From: Candidatus Thiodiazotropha endoloripes
GTDB taxonomy: Bacteria > Pseudomonadota > Gammaproteobacteria > Chromatiales > Chromatiaceae
Assembly: GCA_001709035.1 (NCBI GenBank)
Contig: LVKA01000008.1
Location: 1 to 64,000 of the forward strand
Reading direction: 5' to 3'
DNA length: 64,000 nt
Shown piece by piece: positions 27,281 to 36,334 of this stretch (its first letter is position 1; every line of letters starts with the position of its first letter). Under the pieces are notes generated by a model. It did not search any database. It had not been told where the DNA came from and saw only the letters and a program-made list of their open reading frames with translations. The position numbers and the translations under genes were made by a program.

Positions 27281-30156
27281 AGCGTAACCACCAGTCGAAC
27301 GGCGTCCAGGCGCAGACGGGTGGATTGCAGCTGCTGGTGTAGCGCCATCCCCTGCTGCTGAAGCATTTCGATCTCTTCACTACGCACCGCAGGGTTGTGT
27401 TTTTTCAGGGCCTGCATGCGCTGAATCTCGGTTGTGTAGTATTTCATCATTTTCGCCGCTGACTGTTTAACCTGCTCATCCACCAGATTGGCTGCGGCCT
27501 CTTCCGCTGCTGCGACCAGCGAACGCAACTGTGACCGATAACTGTTGATCACCGGTAGTAGGGCTTTGCGATCCAGCTCCTCGGCATGCTCGAGCAGCGA
27601 GTCGCAGTCCGCCAGGTGGTCGAGTCGCCGGCCTTTGGCGTCGATCAGGATGCGGCTTAAGGTGGTTGGCAGAAAGCGGCCTACCTGGAGTTTTCTGGGC
27701 GCCGGACACTCCACCACAAACAGGCACTCCAGCAGCAGCTGTCCTTTGCTGAGTTTCGGGTGCTTGCAGGCCATTGCCGTGCTGTTACCGGTCTGGATAC
27801 CAATTACCTGATCCATGGCGTTACGCACCAGTGGGTGTTCCCAGGTAAGAAAGTGTCGCTCTTCGTGGCTCAGGGCGTCACGCCGACTGTAGGTGGCGGT
27901 CAGGCCATCGGCCGGCAGACCGGGTAGTGAACCGGCGATCACTTGTTCGCCGGGACGCAGGATCAGACCCGCCTCGCCCAGCTCTTCCGTTTCGATGTTG
28001 TAACAGTCAAACAGCTGTTGGAGATAGTCTGGCAGCTGTTGCGAGTCGTCCTGTTCTGCCAGCTGTTCTACCAGCTGGCTGGCAATGGGCTGCCGACAGG
28101 CGCCAAGCTCAAGCAGGTGGTCCCGCCCCTGCTGCAGGCGCAGCTGTATCTGCTGTTTCAACTCACGGGTACGTTCAATCAGATCCGCCAGAACGGCTGG
28201 CTCCTGCTCCTCTTCGATCAGTTGCCAGAGTTCGCCACCAAGTTGCTCGCTGATCTGTTGAGCGCCGGGCACATGCTGGCGAAAGGCGTCCAGGCCATCC
28301 CGATACCAGTGCAGCATCACCGACTGGGGGCCAGGGTCCATATAGGGCTGATGGATGGTGACGGTCTGTTGCTGGCCGATTCGGTCGAGACGGCCGATGC
28401 GCTGTTCCAGCAGATCGGGATCTGCCGGCAGATCGAACAGAATCAGGTGGTGGGCAAACTGAAAATTGCGTCCTTCACTGCCGATTTCCGAACAGATCAG
28501 GAGGCGGGCTCCTTGTGGATCGGCAAACCAGGCGGCTGCCCGGTCTCGCTCCACAATCGTCATGTCCTGATGGAATACCCCGGCGGAGATGCCGGACAGG
28601 TTGCGAACCGCCTGCTGCAACTCCACGGCGGTCTTATCGTGGCTGCAGATCAACAGAAACTTGTCGTCGGCCTGCTTGCGCAGCAGCTCGATCAGCCAGG
28701 AAACCCTGGGGTCCACCTGCCACCACTCAGGGTGGCCCTGCTCACTGTAGAGTCGTTCCGGGGTAAGTCGCAGGTTGGCTGAAGGGATACCGCTCTGCTG
28801 CAGTGCGTCCCCATAGCCCTCCGGCATTGGCAGCGGGTAGGCGATCAACGCTCTGGCTGGAAAGCCGCTGATACGAGCGCGGGTGTTGCGGAACAGTACC
28901 CGTCCGGTCCCATGTCGATCGAGCAGGTTGTTGATCAGGTTCTCTCGCGCATCGTTTCGTTCAGCCGGATCCCGGGTCGGATCATTGAGCAGACTCAGCA
29001 GCGGAGCGCTTTCGGACTCATCCAGTTTGTTCAGCAGCGCCTGAGTGGCTTTCTCGGGTAGCGGCTCCTCCCGCAACAGATGCTCCACGGCTTCCGCGAC
29101 CGGCTGATAGTGCTGCTCTTCCTGGAGGAAACTCTGCAGATCGTAGTAGCGATCCGGGTCGAGCAGGCGCAAGCGGGCAAAATGGCCGGCCTGACCGAGC
29201 TGTTCCGGGGTGGCGGTCAGCAGCAGTACCCCGGGAGTGCGCAATGAGAGGGCTTCGACCAGCAGATACTCCGCACTGGGGTCCTCTTCCGACCAGGTCA
29301 GATGGTGTGCCTCATCGACAATCAGCAGATCCCACTCCCCATCCAGTGCCTGGCTGAGGCGGGCTGGATTGTGGTGAAAAAGATTCAGACTGCAGAGCAC
29401 CAGCTGTTCCGCATGGAACGGGTTGTCCGCCTGCCCCGAGTCCTGAATGGCCTGGCAGGTCTCTTCATCGAGGATGCGGAATTTCAGATTGAAGCGTCGC
29501 AACAGCTCAACCAGCCACTGATGGACCAGTGGATCCGGCACCAGGATTAATACCCGGCTGGCCCGTCCGGTCAGCAGTTGCTGGTGGAGGATCAGGCAGG
29601 CCTCGATGGTTTTTCCCAGGCCCACTTCGTCAGCCAGCAGCACCCTGGGCGCGGGTCGTCCGGCCACTTCATGGGCGATATAGAGCTGATGAGGGATCAG
29701 ATCGATGCGCGGGCCGGTCAGGCCGAGCAGAGAGGAATGCTGCTGTTTCCCCAGGTGGCTGAGGGTCAGCTGACGCAGGTTGAACCAGTGGGGGGGATCA
29801 ATCTGACCGGTGAGCAGCCGTTGTTTGGGTTGGTCGATGCGCAGGGTGTCACTCAACTCCAGCTCTTCAAGGCGCACCTGACTGCCATCGGACCGATCAC
29901 CCAGGTAGGTGATCAGGCCGTCATTGAGCAGGGTCTGACGGACACTCATCTGCCAGCCTTCACGACTCTCGATCTGGTCACCGGCGGTGAACGCCACCCG
30001 GGTCAGAGGGGCTCCCTCGATGGCGTAGACCCGGCTCTCGTCGATGGCCGGGAAGTGGATGGTGACCCGGCGGCCTTCACAGCCGGTAATCACCCCCAGA
30101 CCGAGTTCCGATTCCGTGTCACTGATCCAGCGTTGACCCGGCAGAAAAGATGGCAT
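27277..30156 (-). CDS. rapA: RNA polymerase-recycling Swi2/Snf2 ATPase RapA
   Basis: A 959-residue protein that frees stalled RNA polymerase after transcription. It begins MPSFLPGQRWISDTESELG, the standard RapA N-terminus. ATG 30156 is therefore chosen over the frame's upstream start at 30390. It has the Snf2 motifs: Walker A ADEVGLGKTIEA, DEAHH, TATPEQLG, and motif VI QRIGRLDRIGQ. Length matches the family (about 968). The C-terminus contains a coiled-coil. It is divergent from the yqhA-like gene and ends within a dispersed 27-bp repeat. Confidence 0.97.
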   Translation of the reverse strand: MPSFLPGQRWISDTESELGLGVITGCEGRRVTIHFPAIDESRVYAIEGAPLTRVAFTAGDQIESREGWQMSVRQTLLNDGLITYLGDRSDGSQVRLEELELSDTLRIDQPKQRLLTGQIDPPHWFNLRQLTLSHLGKQQHSSLLGLTGPRIDLIPHQLYIAHEVAGRPAPRVLLADEVGLGKTIEACLILHQQLLTGRASRVLILVPDPLVHQWLVELLRRFNLKFRILDEETCQAIQDSGQADNPFHAEQLVLCSLNLFHHNPARLSQALDGEWDLLIVDEAHHLTWSEEDPSAEYLLVEALSLRTPGVLLLTATPEQLGQAGHFARLRLLDPDRYYDLQSFLQEEQHYQPVAEAVEHLLREEPLPEKATQALLNKLDESESAPLLSLLNDPTRDPAERNDARENLINNLLDRHGTGRVLFRNTRARISGFPARALIAYPLPMPEGYGDALQQSGIPSANLRLTPERLYSEQGHPEWWQVDPRVSWLIELLRKQADDKFLLICSHDKTAVELQQAVRNLSGISAGVFHQDMTIVERDRAAAWFADPQGARLLICSEIGSEGRNFQFAHHLILFDLPADPDLLEQRIGRLDRIGQQQTVTIHQPYMDPGPQSVMLHWYRDGLDAFRQHVPGAQQISEQLGGELWQLIEEEQEPAVLADLIERTRELKQQIQLRLQQGRDHLLELGACRQPIASQLVEQLAEQDDSQQLPDYLQQLFDCYNIETEELGEAGLILRPGEQVIAGSLPGLPADGLTATYSRRDALSHEERHFLTWEHPLVRNAMDQVIGIQTGNSTAMACKHPKLSKGQLLLECLFVVECPAPRKLQVGRFLPTTLSRILIDAKGRRLDHLADCDSLLEHAEELDRKALLPVINSYRSQLRSLVAAAEEAAANLVDEQVKQSAAKMMKYYTTEIQRMQALKKHNPAVRSEEIEMLQQQGMALHQQLQSTRLRLDAVRLVVTL

Positions 30157-30301
30157 AGTCATGGTCCTGCAAAAAAGGGGCTGATGATAATGGCTATCGG
30201 TACGCTTTAACACCCTGGCGTCAACGGTAACCCGGTTGTCAGGTCTCAGTTTGGTCTTCTCTGATATGATTGCCTCACCTTGAATAACGAGAATAGATGT
30301 T

Positions 30302-30826
30302 GTGGAAGCGATATTTGAAAAACTACTCTGGAACAGCCGGCTGATTGTCCTCGCCGCTGTGGTTGCCAGCCTGGCGGCAGCCGTTGCCATGTTCTATATG
30401 GCCTCTGTGGATGCCTTCTATATGATCAGCCATTTAGGTCACTATGCCTCGCCGGCCCTGACGGGTGAGGAGCGGGTGGCGCTGCGTTCAACCACGGTGA
30501 CCCATGTGGTGGAGATTGTCGATGGCTATCTGTTGGCGACGGTGCTGCTGATCTTTTCACTTGGCCTGTATGAGCTGTTCATCAGCAAGATCGATCAAGC
30601 CGAGGGTTCTGACAGTGCTTCAAACGTCCTGATGATCACCAGCCTGGATGACCTGAAGAGCCGCCTTGCCAAGGTGGTGATGATGATCCTGGTGGTGCGA
30701 TATTTCGAGTTCGCCCTCAGTATGGAGTTCTCGACGCCGCTGGACCTGCTGCAATTTGCCGGCGGAATTGCACTGCTCGGGCTTGCTCTCTATCTGTCCC
30801 ACATGGCGGATAAGAGTGGTCATTGA
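30302..30826 (+). CDS. YqhA/UPF0114 family membrane protein
   Basis: A 174-residue integral membrane protein of the UPF0114 (YqhA) family. It has TM helices at about 13-37, 72-95 and 120-145 and a final one at about 148-168. EIVDGYLLATVLLIFSLGLYELFIS is a family signature. It starts with GTG at 30302. Function is unknown. It is followed immediately by the DUF123 gene, whose possible TTG start (30823) overlaps the stop, suggesting an operon. Confidence 0.87.
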   Translation: MEAIFEKLLWNSRLIVLAAVVASLAAAVAMFYMASVDAFYMISHLGHYASPALTGEERVALRSTTVTHVVEIVDGYLLATVLLIFSLGLYELFISKIDQAEGSDSASNVLMITSLDDLKSRLAKVVMMILVVRYFEFALSMEFSTPLDLLQFAGGIALLGLALYLSHMADKSGH

Positions 30827-31351
30827 GCGATCTCACGGCTGAGAGCGGTCATCGGGATCTCCCCCAAGCCGACTGGCAGGGTCTCACGCTCGGGACTTGC
30901 CCAGGCAAAGTTCCCCGGAACCTATGTGTTGCTGTTGCACAATCCCAGGCGCCAACAGATCCAGGTAGGTCGTCTGGGGCTGTGCGATTTCGTCCGCGGT
31001 TGGTATCTCTACGTCGGCAGCGCCTTCGGCCCCGGTGGGGTGGCTGCGCGTTGCGCTCACCATCGGCGGATCAGTCTGCGCCCCCGCTGGCATATCGACT
31101 ATTTACGCGCCGCCACCAATCTGCGCCAGATCTGGTATAGCAATGACCCCCGGCGCCGGGAACATCAATGGGCAGCCCTGCTCGGCGAACCGCTCGGATT
31201 GGGCCAACCGATCGGTGGATTCGGTTCATCTGACTGCGATTGCGGGAGTCACCTCTTTATTTCTGCGGTCAAACCCGATTGGAAGGCGTTTGCGGTGCTT
31301 GCTGGTGAACGTTTGAGCGCCCAACAGGCGATTAATTGTGAAATTGTTTAA
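30823..31351 (+). CDS. GIY-YIG-like (DUF123) protein, possibly frameshifted
   Basis: The conserved DUF123 body is in frame from 30926 (GTG) to 31351 (141 residues): VGRLGLCDFVRGWYLYVGSAFGPGG, HIDYLRA and CGSHLF. These proteins are related to GIY-YIG nucleases. The expected N-terminal PGTYVLLL strand is encoded in the same frame just before GTG 30926, but no ATG, GTG or TTG starts that frame between its last stop (30824-30826) and 30926. A good N-terminus (TTG 30823, overlapping the upstream stop) lies in another frame, joined by a putative +1/-1 slip near 30890-30910. Either the gene is frameshifted, a sequencing error exists, or a rare start is used. Confidence 0.7.
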
Positions 31352-31481
31352 TTGATAATTATCCTTTATAGGCAATTTACTTATGTTTAACGTATAATCC
31401 AGCATTTTTGTGGGAACGGACTCTGTAAAATCAACCCCGCAGCTGTATTTATCTAACCGAACTATTGAGGATAAACTCCTG

Positions 31482-31805
31482 ATGAATAAGATGAAATCAT
31501 ACTTGCTGGCTACCAGCGCTTCTGTCCTTGCTCTTGGTGCTGTAGCGACTGCGTCCGCCGATCCCGTTGCCCTGGCAACCCAGCGTGGCTGCATGGCATG
31601 CCATCAGATTGAGACCAAGGTTGTGGGTCCTGCCTACAAAGAAGTGGCTGCAAAGTACAAAGGCCAGGCTGATGCTGTAGCGGCACTCTCTGCCAAAGTC
31701 AAAGCCGGCGGTTCCGGTGTCTGGGGTCCAGTACCTATGCCACCTAACGCCCATGTCAGCGACGAAGACATCAAAGTCATCGTAGAGTGGGTCATGACCC
31801 TCTGA
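31482..31805 (+). CDS. Small periplasmic class I cytochrome c
   Basis: A 107-residue monohaem cytochrome. ATG 31482 gives a signal peptide (MNKMKSYLLATSASVLALGAV, in part) cleaved after ASA. The haem site is CMACH, and the distal Met is in GPVPMPPN, as in cytochromes c-551/c-552 of proteobacteria, with the typical C-terminal helix VIVEWVMTL. It probably carries electrons in the periplasm. A strong terminator follows. The last codons plus that terminator are duplicated at 34094-34330. Confidence 0.93.
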   Translation: MNKMKSYLLATSASVLALGAVATASADPVALATQRGCMACHQIETKVVGPAYKEVAAKYKGQADAVAALSAKVKAGGSGVWGPVPMPPNAHVSDEDIKVIVEWVMTL

Positions 31806-32017
31806 TTCGGGTTGTTTAGCGGCCTTTCGGCCGTTAAGAGAAAAAGCGCCAGGCAGATGCCGGCGCTTTTTTTTTGCCTGTTGTTCGCCCCGATTGACTC
31901 TTCAGCTGGCCGTGACAGCCGTGTGAATTGCCCTGAATGAGTCATTTGAAACGCTTTTTTCAATTTTTCATGTGGATTGATTGTACGGGATTACCTTTAT
32001 AATCTCTTTCATGCCAT
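31781..32017 (+). repeat. 237-bp duplicated segment, left copy
   Basis: It runs from the last codons of the cytochrome gene (GTAGAGTGGGTCATGA) through the terminator to a TATAAT promoter box and ATGCCAT. The right copy at 34094-34330 has the same length and roughly 85-90% identity by eye. The left copy is followed by an RND gene fragment. Confidence 0.93.
31841..31875 (+). terminator. Rho-independent terminator of the cytochrome c gene
   Basis: AAAGCGCC, loop, GGCGCTTT followed by nine T, 40 bp after the stop codon. Confidence 0.9.
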
Positions 32018-32295
32018 TCGATCCTGCTGGTGGACTTCGTCAACCAGCAAGTGCGCGAGGGCATGGATCTGGAGAAAGCGGTGGTCAACTCGGCAGCGGT
32101 ACGAGCCAAACCCATTGCGCTGACCGCCGTGGCTGCGATGGCGGGTGTTTTTATATCCTCGACAACCCGATTTTCATCGGTCTCACCGTCTCGCTGATCT
32201 TCGGTCTCTTCGTTTCCACCGTGCTTACCCTGGCGGTGATACCGGTGGTCTACTATGCGGCCATGCGTAATCGTATCCGGGCTATGTATCTATAG
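32018..32295 (+). pseudogene. RND efflux permease fragment, C-terminal end, frameshifted
   Basis: It translates as SILLVDFVNQQVREGMDLEK, continuing to AAVRAKPIALTAVAAM, then shifts frame near 32150 and continues as ILDNPIFIGLTVSLIFGLF, then VIPVVYYAAMRNR and stop. This is the last part of an AcrB/CusA-like inner-membrane efflux pump (TM 10-12 region). The rest of the gene is missing. It is joined directly to the end of the duplicated 237-bp segment. Confidence 0.9.
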
Positions 32296-32490
32296 CCCGG
32301 ATACGCTTGCCTATTCTATGGGATGCAGCTTCTATACGTACTGCCCGCAACTCTAGGCTAGATTGCTACGCTGGCTCTGCGTCGATGAGCCAATGCCTTG
32401 ATCTTAAATTCACGGTGCTTGGTGTTACGGGAGAGTGTTCTGAACTATTCTAGAAAGTAGGTTTGGCATTCAACTGACCGGGAAAGATCA

Positions 32491-33552
32491 TTGCCAAAGT
32501 TTCAGCAGGTGATTAAAAGGTTTCTTAGGGTGCGATCTGACGTTTTGAATGCCTATCCGATTAGCCTGAGTATCTGCCTGATTGGCTTTCTGGCGCACTT
32601 ATCCTTCATATTCCTGTTTGATTATTGGGCAATTCCCTCACTCTCCTATTTCAATATCTTTAGCAGTCTGTTGTGGGCTTGGGCGATTGCAGAAGTGGTG
32701 CGAGGGTACGTCGCCCGCTCAGTCTATATCGGCACTGCCGAGGTGCTGCTTCATGCTGTGATTGCTATGTCAATACTGGGATTGGATTCAGGGTTCGATC
32801 TCTATCTATGGCCGTTAGCAGGATGGCTGGCATATAACCCCAACATCAAGAAAATGTTTGCTCTGATCGCCGGTTCAGCCAGCATCATATTGTGGATGTG
32901 GGGTAGAACCTATTGGGGGCAGGCGGCCGATGTGCCCATAGCCGCGGAAACGCTTGATATGATGCTGCGGTTGAATACCATTATTGCAGGTAGCGCGTTT
33001 ATTGTAGGCATCATCGGTGCACGGATGCATGTTGATAGGCAAAGCGAGATGTTATCAGCGCAGGCTGACAGGGATGAGCTGACTGGTCTGTATAACAGAC
33101 GCTTTGTGATCGAACATATAAGTAGTTACGAACGCGGAGGACGGCTTGATAGACGGGCTTATGCCTTGATCATGACAGACATTGATCTTTTTAAGGCCGT
33201 GAATGATAAATTCGGGCATGAGATCGGCGACAAAGCCCTTGAAGTCTTCTCCAAGGCTCTTCAGCGTTTTTTCAGAAAAGAGGATATGGTGGCACGTTGG
33301 GGTGGCGAGGAATTTATCATTGTGCTGCCAAATTGCACGCTTGAAGAAGCGTCAGCAAAGGCGGAGGCTATTCGAAGCGCTATAGCGGATGAACCGGTTG
33401 CCCGCGATCGAAATCAATCTGTTTATTTAACCGCAAGTTTCGGGGTGACAGAAAGTTTGGATGGAGAGCGCTTTTCAGATCTTCTATCAAGAGTAGATAA
33501 GCTGCTGTACCAGGCTAAGGAGTCTGGACGAAACTGCGTTGTTTCAGGCTAG
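32491..33552 (+). CDS. Membrane diguanylate cyclase
   Basis: A 353-residue protein with about five to six TM helices in the first 180 residues (ISLSICLIGFLAHLSFIFLF, LLWAWAIAEVV, IIAGSAFIVGIIGARM and others) and a C-terminal GGDEF domain at about 190-350. The active-site signature is WGGEEF, so the enzyme should make c-di-GMP; the RxxD inhibitory site is not evident. The start is TTG 32491 with GGGAAAG upstream. It is enclosed by RND debris and the duplicated flanks, so it may have been brought in by the same rearrangement. Confidence 0.9.
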   Translation: MPKFQQVIKRFLRVRSDVLNAYPISLSICLIGFLAHLSFIFLFDYWAIPSLSYFNIFSSLLWAWAIAEVVRGYVARSVYIGTAEVLLHAVIAMSILGLDSGFDLYLWPLAGWLAYNPNIKKMFALIAGSASIILWMWGRTYWGQAADVPIAAETLDMMLRLNTIIAGSAFIVGIIGARMHVDRQSEMLSAQADRDELTGLYNRRFVIEHISSYERGGRLDRRAYALIMTDIDLFKAVNDKFGHEIGDKALEVFSKALQRFFRKEDMVARWGGEEFIIVLPNCTLEEASAKAEAIRSAIADEPVARDRNQSVYLTASFGVTESLDGERFSDLLSRVDKLLYQAKESGRNCVVSG

Positions 33553-33718
33553 TTAGGATGGGGTAGGGCCAGGCCAGAGAGAGATGGTTTCTGGTGGTTG
33601 GGGCGTTAATTCTCTGGCCCAGTTTTAACGATTGGCGCAATCCATAGGGCCCTTTATGCTCAGCATGTTCGCGGTCATGACCTCGGGCTGATGCAGTTGC
33701 TGTAGCAGGCTGTTACTC

Positions 33719-34093
33719 TTGCTCCTGTCTTTCGACAACAAGTCGAAATTCCAGGTAGTACTCGACATGCCGGAGGGGACCAGTCTTGAGCAGACCACCA
33801 AGGTTCTCGACGCCATGAGAGACTACCTGGGCACCGTGCCCGAGGTGACTGACTACCAGGTCCACTCCGGCACCGCTTCGCCCATCGGTTCCAACGGCCT
33901 GGTTCGCCAGTACTATCTGAGAGAGGATGCTCACCTGGGTGATATCCAGGTCAACCTGGTGAAAAGCAGTACCGGAGCCGCAAGAGCCACCAGATCGCCC
34001 TGGCGGTGCGCGAGCCCCTGCAGGCCATCGCCCGGGAGTTCAACGGCAATGCCAAGATCGTCGAGGTGTCGCCCGGTCTGCCAGTGATGTCAC
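33719..34093 (+). pseudogene. RND efflux permease fragment, periplasmic domain, frameshifted
   Basis: It reads [40 protein letters not shown] and [17 protein letters not shown], then after a frameshift near 33960 [20 protein letters not shown] and [11 protein letters not shown]. This is the porter domain of an AcrB/CusA-type pump. The fragment stops abruptly at 34093, where the second copy of the cytochrome tail begins. Normally this part would precede the C-terminal fragment found at 32018-32295, so the order is scrambled. Confidence 0.88.
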
Positions 34094-34152
34094 CGTAGAG
34101 TGGGTCATGAGCCTCTGATTCGAGCTGCTTAACGGCCCTCCCGGCCGTCAAG

Positions 34153-34187
34153 AGAAAAAGCGCATGGCAGATGCCGGCGCTTTTTTT
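34153..34187 (+). terminator. Duplicated terminator
   Basis: AAAAAGCGC, loop, GCGCTTTTTTT. It is the counterpart of the terminator at 31841-31875 and follows only a cytochrome gene stub. Confidence 0.8.
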
Positions 34188-34287
34188 GCCTGTTGTTCGG
34201 CTCAATTGACCCTTCAGCTGGCCCCGGTAGCAGGGTCATATGCCCTGAATGAGTCATTTGACACACTTTTTTTCAATTTTTCATGTG

Positions 34288-34316
34288 GATTGATTGCGCG
34301 GGATTGCCTTTATAAT
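34288..34316 (+). promoter_or_regulatory. Sigma-70-type promoter of the copper chaperone gene
   Basis: A perfect TATAAT (34311-34316) with TTGATT about 15 bases upstream; the spacing is shorter than optimal. It lies about 120 bp before the PCu(A)C start. The same box occurs in the left duplicate at 31998-32003. Confidence 0.55.
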
Positions 34317-34439
34317 CTCTTTAATGCCATGCTCCCGGGCCACGGGAATATAATCTTGTTGAATAATTCGGTGGTTGACCCTGTCAGCAATCTGGCTGTC
34401 AGCCTCCCTGATAAAAAACTGTGTTCACTGGAGAAAGAG

Positions 34440-34916
34440 ATGAGCTTGCAACGTTTGCTTCCAATCCTTGGCTTTTGCCTGTTTTTCATGGGTCAACAGC
34501 TGATGGCCGGTTCTGCCGTGATGGCCGACGATCCCTATGTCCGCGCTGTACCCCCCGGCCAGCCGAATTCCGCCTCATTCATGACCCTGCATAACATGGG
34601 TAAAAAGGATCTCGCTCTGGTTAGCGCCAGCAGCAGTGCCGCTGAAGTTGTCGAGCTGCATACCCACACCATGGAAGATGGCATGATGCGGATGCGTAAA
34701 GTGGAAAAGATCGACCTGCCTGCGGAACAGAAAATCAGCCTGAAGCCGGGTGGGCTGCATGTCATGCTGATCGGCTTGAAGCAGAAACTGGTGCCGGGTG
34801 AGAAGATCGGCCTGACCCTCAGCTTCGACGATGGATCGGAGCTCAAATTGGATGCTCCGGTGCGCAAGCTGCGTATGAAGATGAAACAATCCGACCACGG
34901 TAGCCACAACCACTGA
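34440..34916 (+). CDS. PCu(A)C-type periplasmic copper chaperone
   Basis: A 158-residue secreted protein. ATG 34440 with GGAGAAAGAG upstream gives a signal peptide (LLPILGFCLFFMG) and mature start at about DDPYVRAVPPGQPNSA. The copper site is the family pattern of His/Met residues: FMTLHNMGKKD, then ELHTHTMEDGMMRMR. It ends in a His-rich tail (DHGSHNH). Such proteins pass Cu(I) to the CuA site of cytochrome oxidase. Its old neighbour was probably the class I cytochrome c gene before the intervening insertion. Confidence 0.92.
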   Translation: MSLQRLLPILGFCLFFMGQQLMAGSAVMADDPYVRAVPPGQPNSASFMTLHNMGKKDLALVSASSSAAEVVELHTHTMEDGMMRMRKVEKIDLPAEQKISLKPGGLHVMLIGLKQKLVPGEKIGLTLSFDDGSELKLDAPVRKLRMKMKQSDHGSHNH

Positions 34917-35062
34917 GCTGGATTGGGCTGGTCTGGCTAGAGGTTTATGCGGGTTTTTTATCCTCAAGTGAGCACGAATGTCGCTAACCAGGGTGTAGCC
35001 ATGTGGCCCCGGTCTCCACATGGTTGCACAGTCTCGATGGCATTCGGCCGGGGATTGTTTGC

Positions 35063-36151
35063 ATGAAACAGTCCCTCATAGAGTCACACGCTGCCATGCA
35101 GCAGGCATTTGCTTCCGGTCTCGAACGCCTGCTGCTGCAGCCGGGGCTCGGCAGCTATATCCTGGTACACGCCAATGCCAGTTTCGATGCTGAGATCTAT
35201 CGATCCCTGAAAAGCCAGCTTGCTCGTCGCTTTGATCAACAGGCGGAGTATTGCCGCCTGACCCTGAGTGAGGGACGGGAGTTGGTTGGCGCTGCCGATG
35301 ACAATCTGGTGTTTCTGAAATTGATGGCCATCGGCTTCGATGGTGTGCATGCGGCTGAATTCCGCGATGAGGCGGATTGGGAGTTGCAATTCAACCATAT
35401 CCGCGCATTTCGTCCCTCGCGAATGACCAGTGAGCCTGCCCTCGGTATCAGCCGTCCATTCGATCCGAACGGGTTTCATTTCAACAAACCCTTTCTGCGC
35501 AGGGAGGCCTTCTGGGCAGGCGATCTGCACGGTGTGGAAGTGGAGCTTATGTATAACAAGTTTCCCTTTGTACCGATGCACTGCCTGCTGGTTCCCGATC
35601 GCACCCAGCGCCTCCCCCAACTGTTGACCCGCAAATACCACGACTATGTCTGGGAGCTGGTTGACCGGTTGTGTAGCGGCCTGCCTGGTGTCGGTATCGC
35701 CTACAACAGTTTTGCCGCCTTTGCCTCGGTCAATCATCTTCACTTTCAGCTTTTCATCAGGCCAAAGCCGCTACCGCTGATGCGCGATCATTGGCGGCAC
35801 AATGGCGGAGAGCGGGATTACCCGCTGAATTGCGAAATCTATGAATCGGCGGCTGAGGCTTGGCAGCGGATTGAGTCACTGCACCGCTCGGAGGTCAGCT
35901 ACAATCTGGTCTACCAGCCAGGCAGGCTCTACTGCATTCCCAGGAAACGTCAGGGCAGTTATGAGCATCAGCCCTGGACCAGAGGATTTGCCTGGTATGA
36001 GTTGGCTGGGGGATTCACGACCTTCAGCCGGTCGGATTTCGACACCCTGGATGCCGATGCAATCACCCGGGAACTGGTCAAGCTGCGACCGGAATCTGTC
36101 GGCTCAGGTCAGCCAGTGGACCAGGTAGTAGAGACGAAACCCCTCCGATGA
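35063..36151 (+). CDS. HIT-superfamily nucleotidyltransferase/phosphorylase-like protein
   Basis: A 362-residue protein carrying the histidine-triad-like active site NHLHFQLF near residue 235, with an upstream pocket segment YNKFPFVPMHCLLVPD. Layout resembles GDP-glucose phosphorylase (VTC2-like) and galactose-1-phosphate uridylyltransferase/Ap4A phosphorylase relatives more than small HIT hydrolases. The substrate would be a nucleoside diphosphate sugar or dinucleotide, which is inference. ATG 35063 is preferred over GTG 35003, although no strong Shine-Dalgarno sequence is seen. Its 3' end overlaps a small convergent gene by about 48 bp. Confidence 0.75.
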   Translation: MKQSLIESHAAMQQAFASGLERLLLQPGLGSYILVHANASFDAEIYRSLKSQLARRFDQQAEYCRLTLSEGRELVGAADDNLVFLKLMAIGFDGVHAAEFRDEADWELQFNHIRAFRPSRMTSEPALGISRPFDPNGFHFNKPFLRREAFWAGDLHGVEVELMYNKFPFVPMHCLLVPDRTQRLPQLLTRKYHDYVWELVDRLCSGLPGVGIAYNSFAAFASVNHLHFQLFIRPKPLPLMRDHWRHNGGERDYPLNCEIYESAAEAWQRIESLHRSEVSYNLVYQPGRLYCIPRKRQGSYEHQPWTRGFAWYELAGGFTTFSRSDFDTLDADAITRELVKLRPESVGSGQPVDQVVETKPLR

Positions 36152-36334
36152 GCGGGAAGGACCGTTGACCTGTGCCGCGTGGAGGTTCTCCTGTTCGGTG
36201 GCCTTTTGGATCGCCTCTTCCGCCGATGAGGCGAGGGTGACACAGTTTTCCGGAAATCGATCCCGACGTCGGCTGGGGGTGTAGATGACCGCATAGCTGG
36301 TGCGTACGATCGATTGGTCCGGATCTTTCTGCAT
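36104..36334 (-). CDS. Small conserved-looking hypothetical protein
   Basis: A 76-residue frame starting MQKDPDQSIVRTSYAVIYTP, with an acidic middle (SSAEEAIQKATEQENLHAAQV) and ending SEGFRLYYLVHWLT. Composition and regular alternation look like a real small alpha/beta protein, but it is not recognised. It overlaps the 3' end of the HIT-like gene on the opposite strand, and its ribosome site is weak. Moderate confidence that it is coding. Confidence 0.5.
   Translation of the reverse strand: MQKDPDQSIVRTSYAVIYTPSRRRDRFPENCVTLASSAEEAIQKATEQENLHAAQVNGPSRSSEGFRLYYLVHWLT

Larger units (their letters stand above)
34094..34330 (+). repeat. 237-bp duplicated segment, right copy
   Basis: A copy of 31781-32017 with scattered substitutions: a cytochrome tail without the gene body, terminator, and a promoter-like region with TATAAT at 34311-34316. 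Here it leads into the PCu(A)C gene, probably the original arrangement. Confidence 0.93.
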
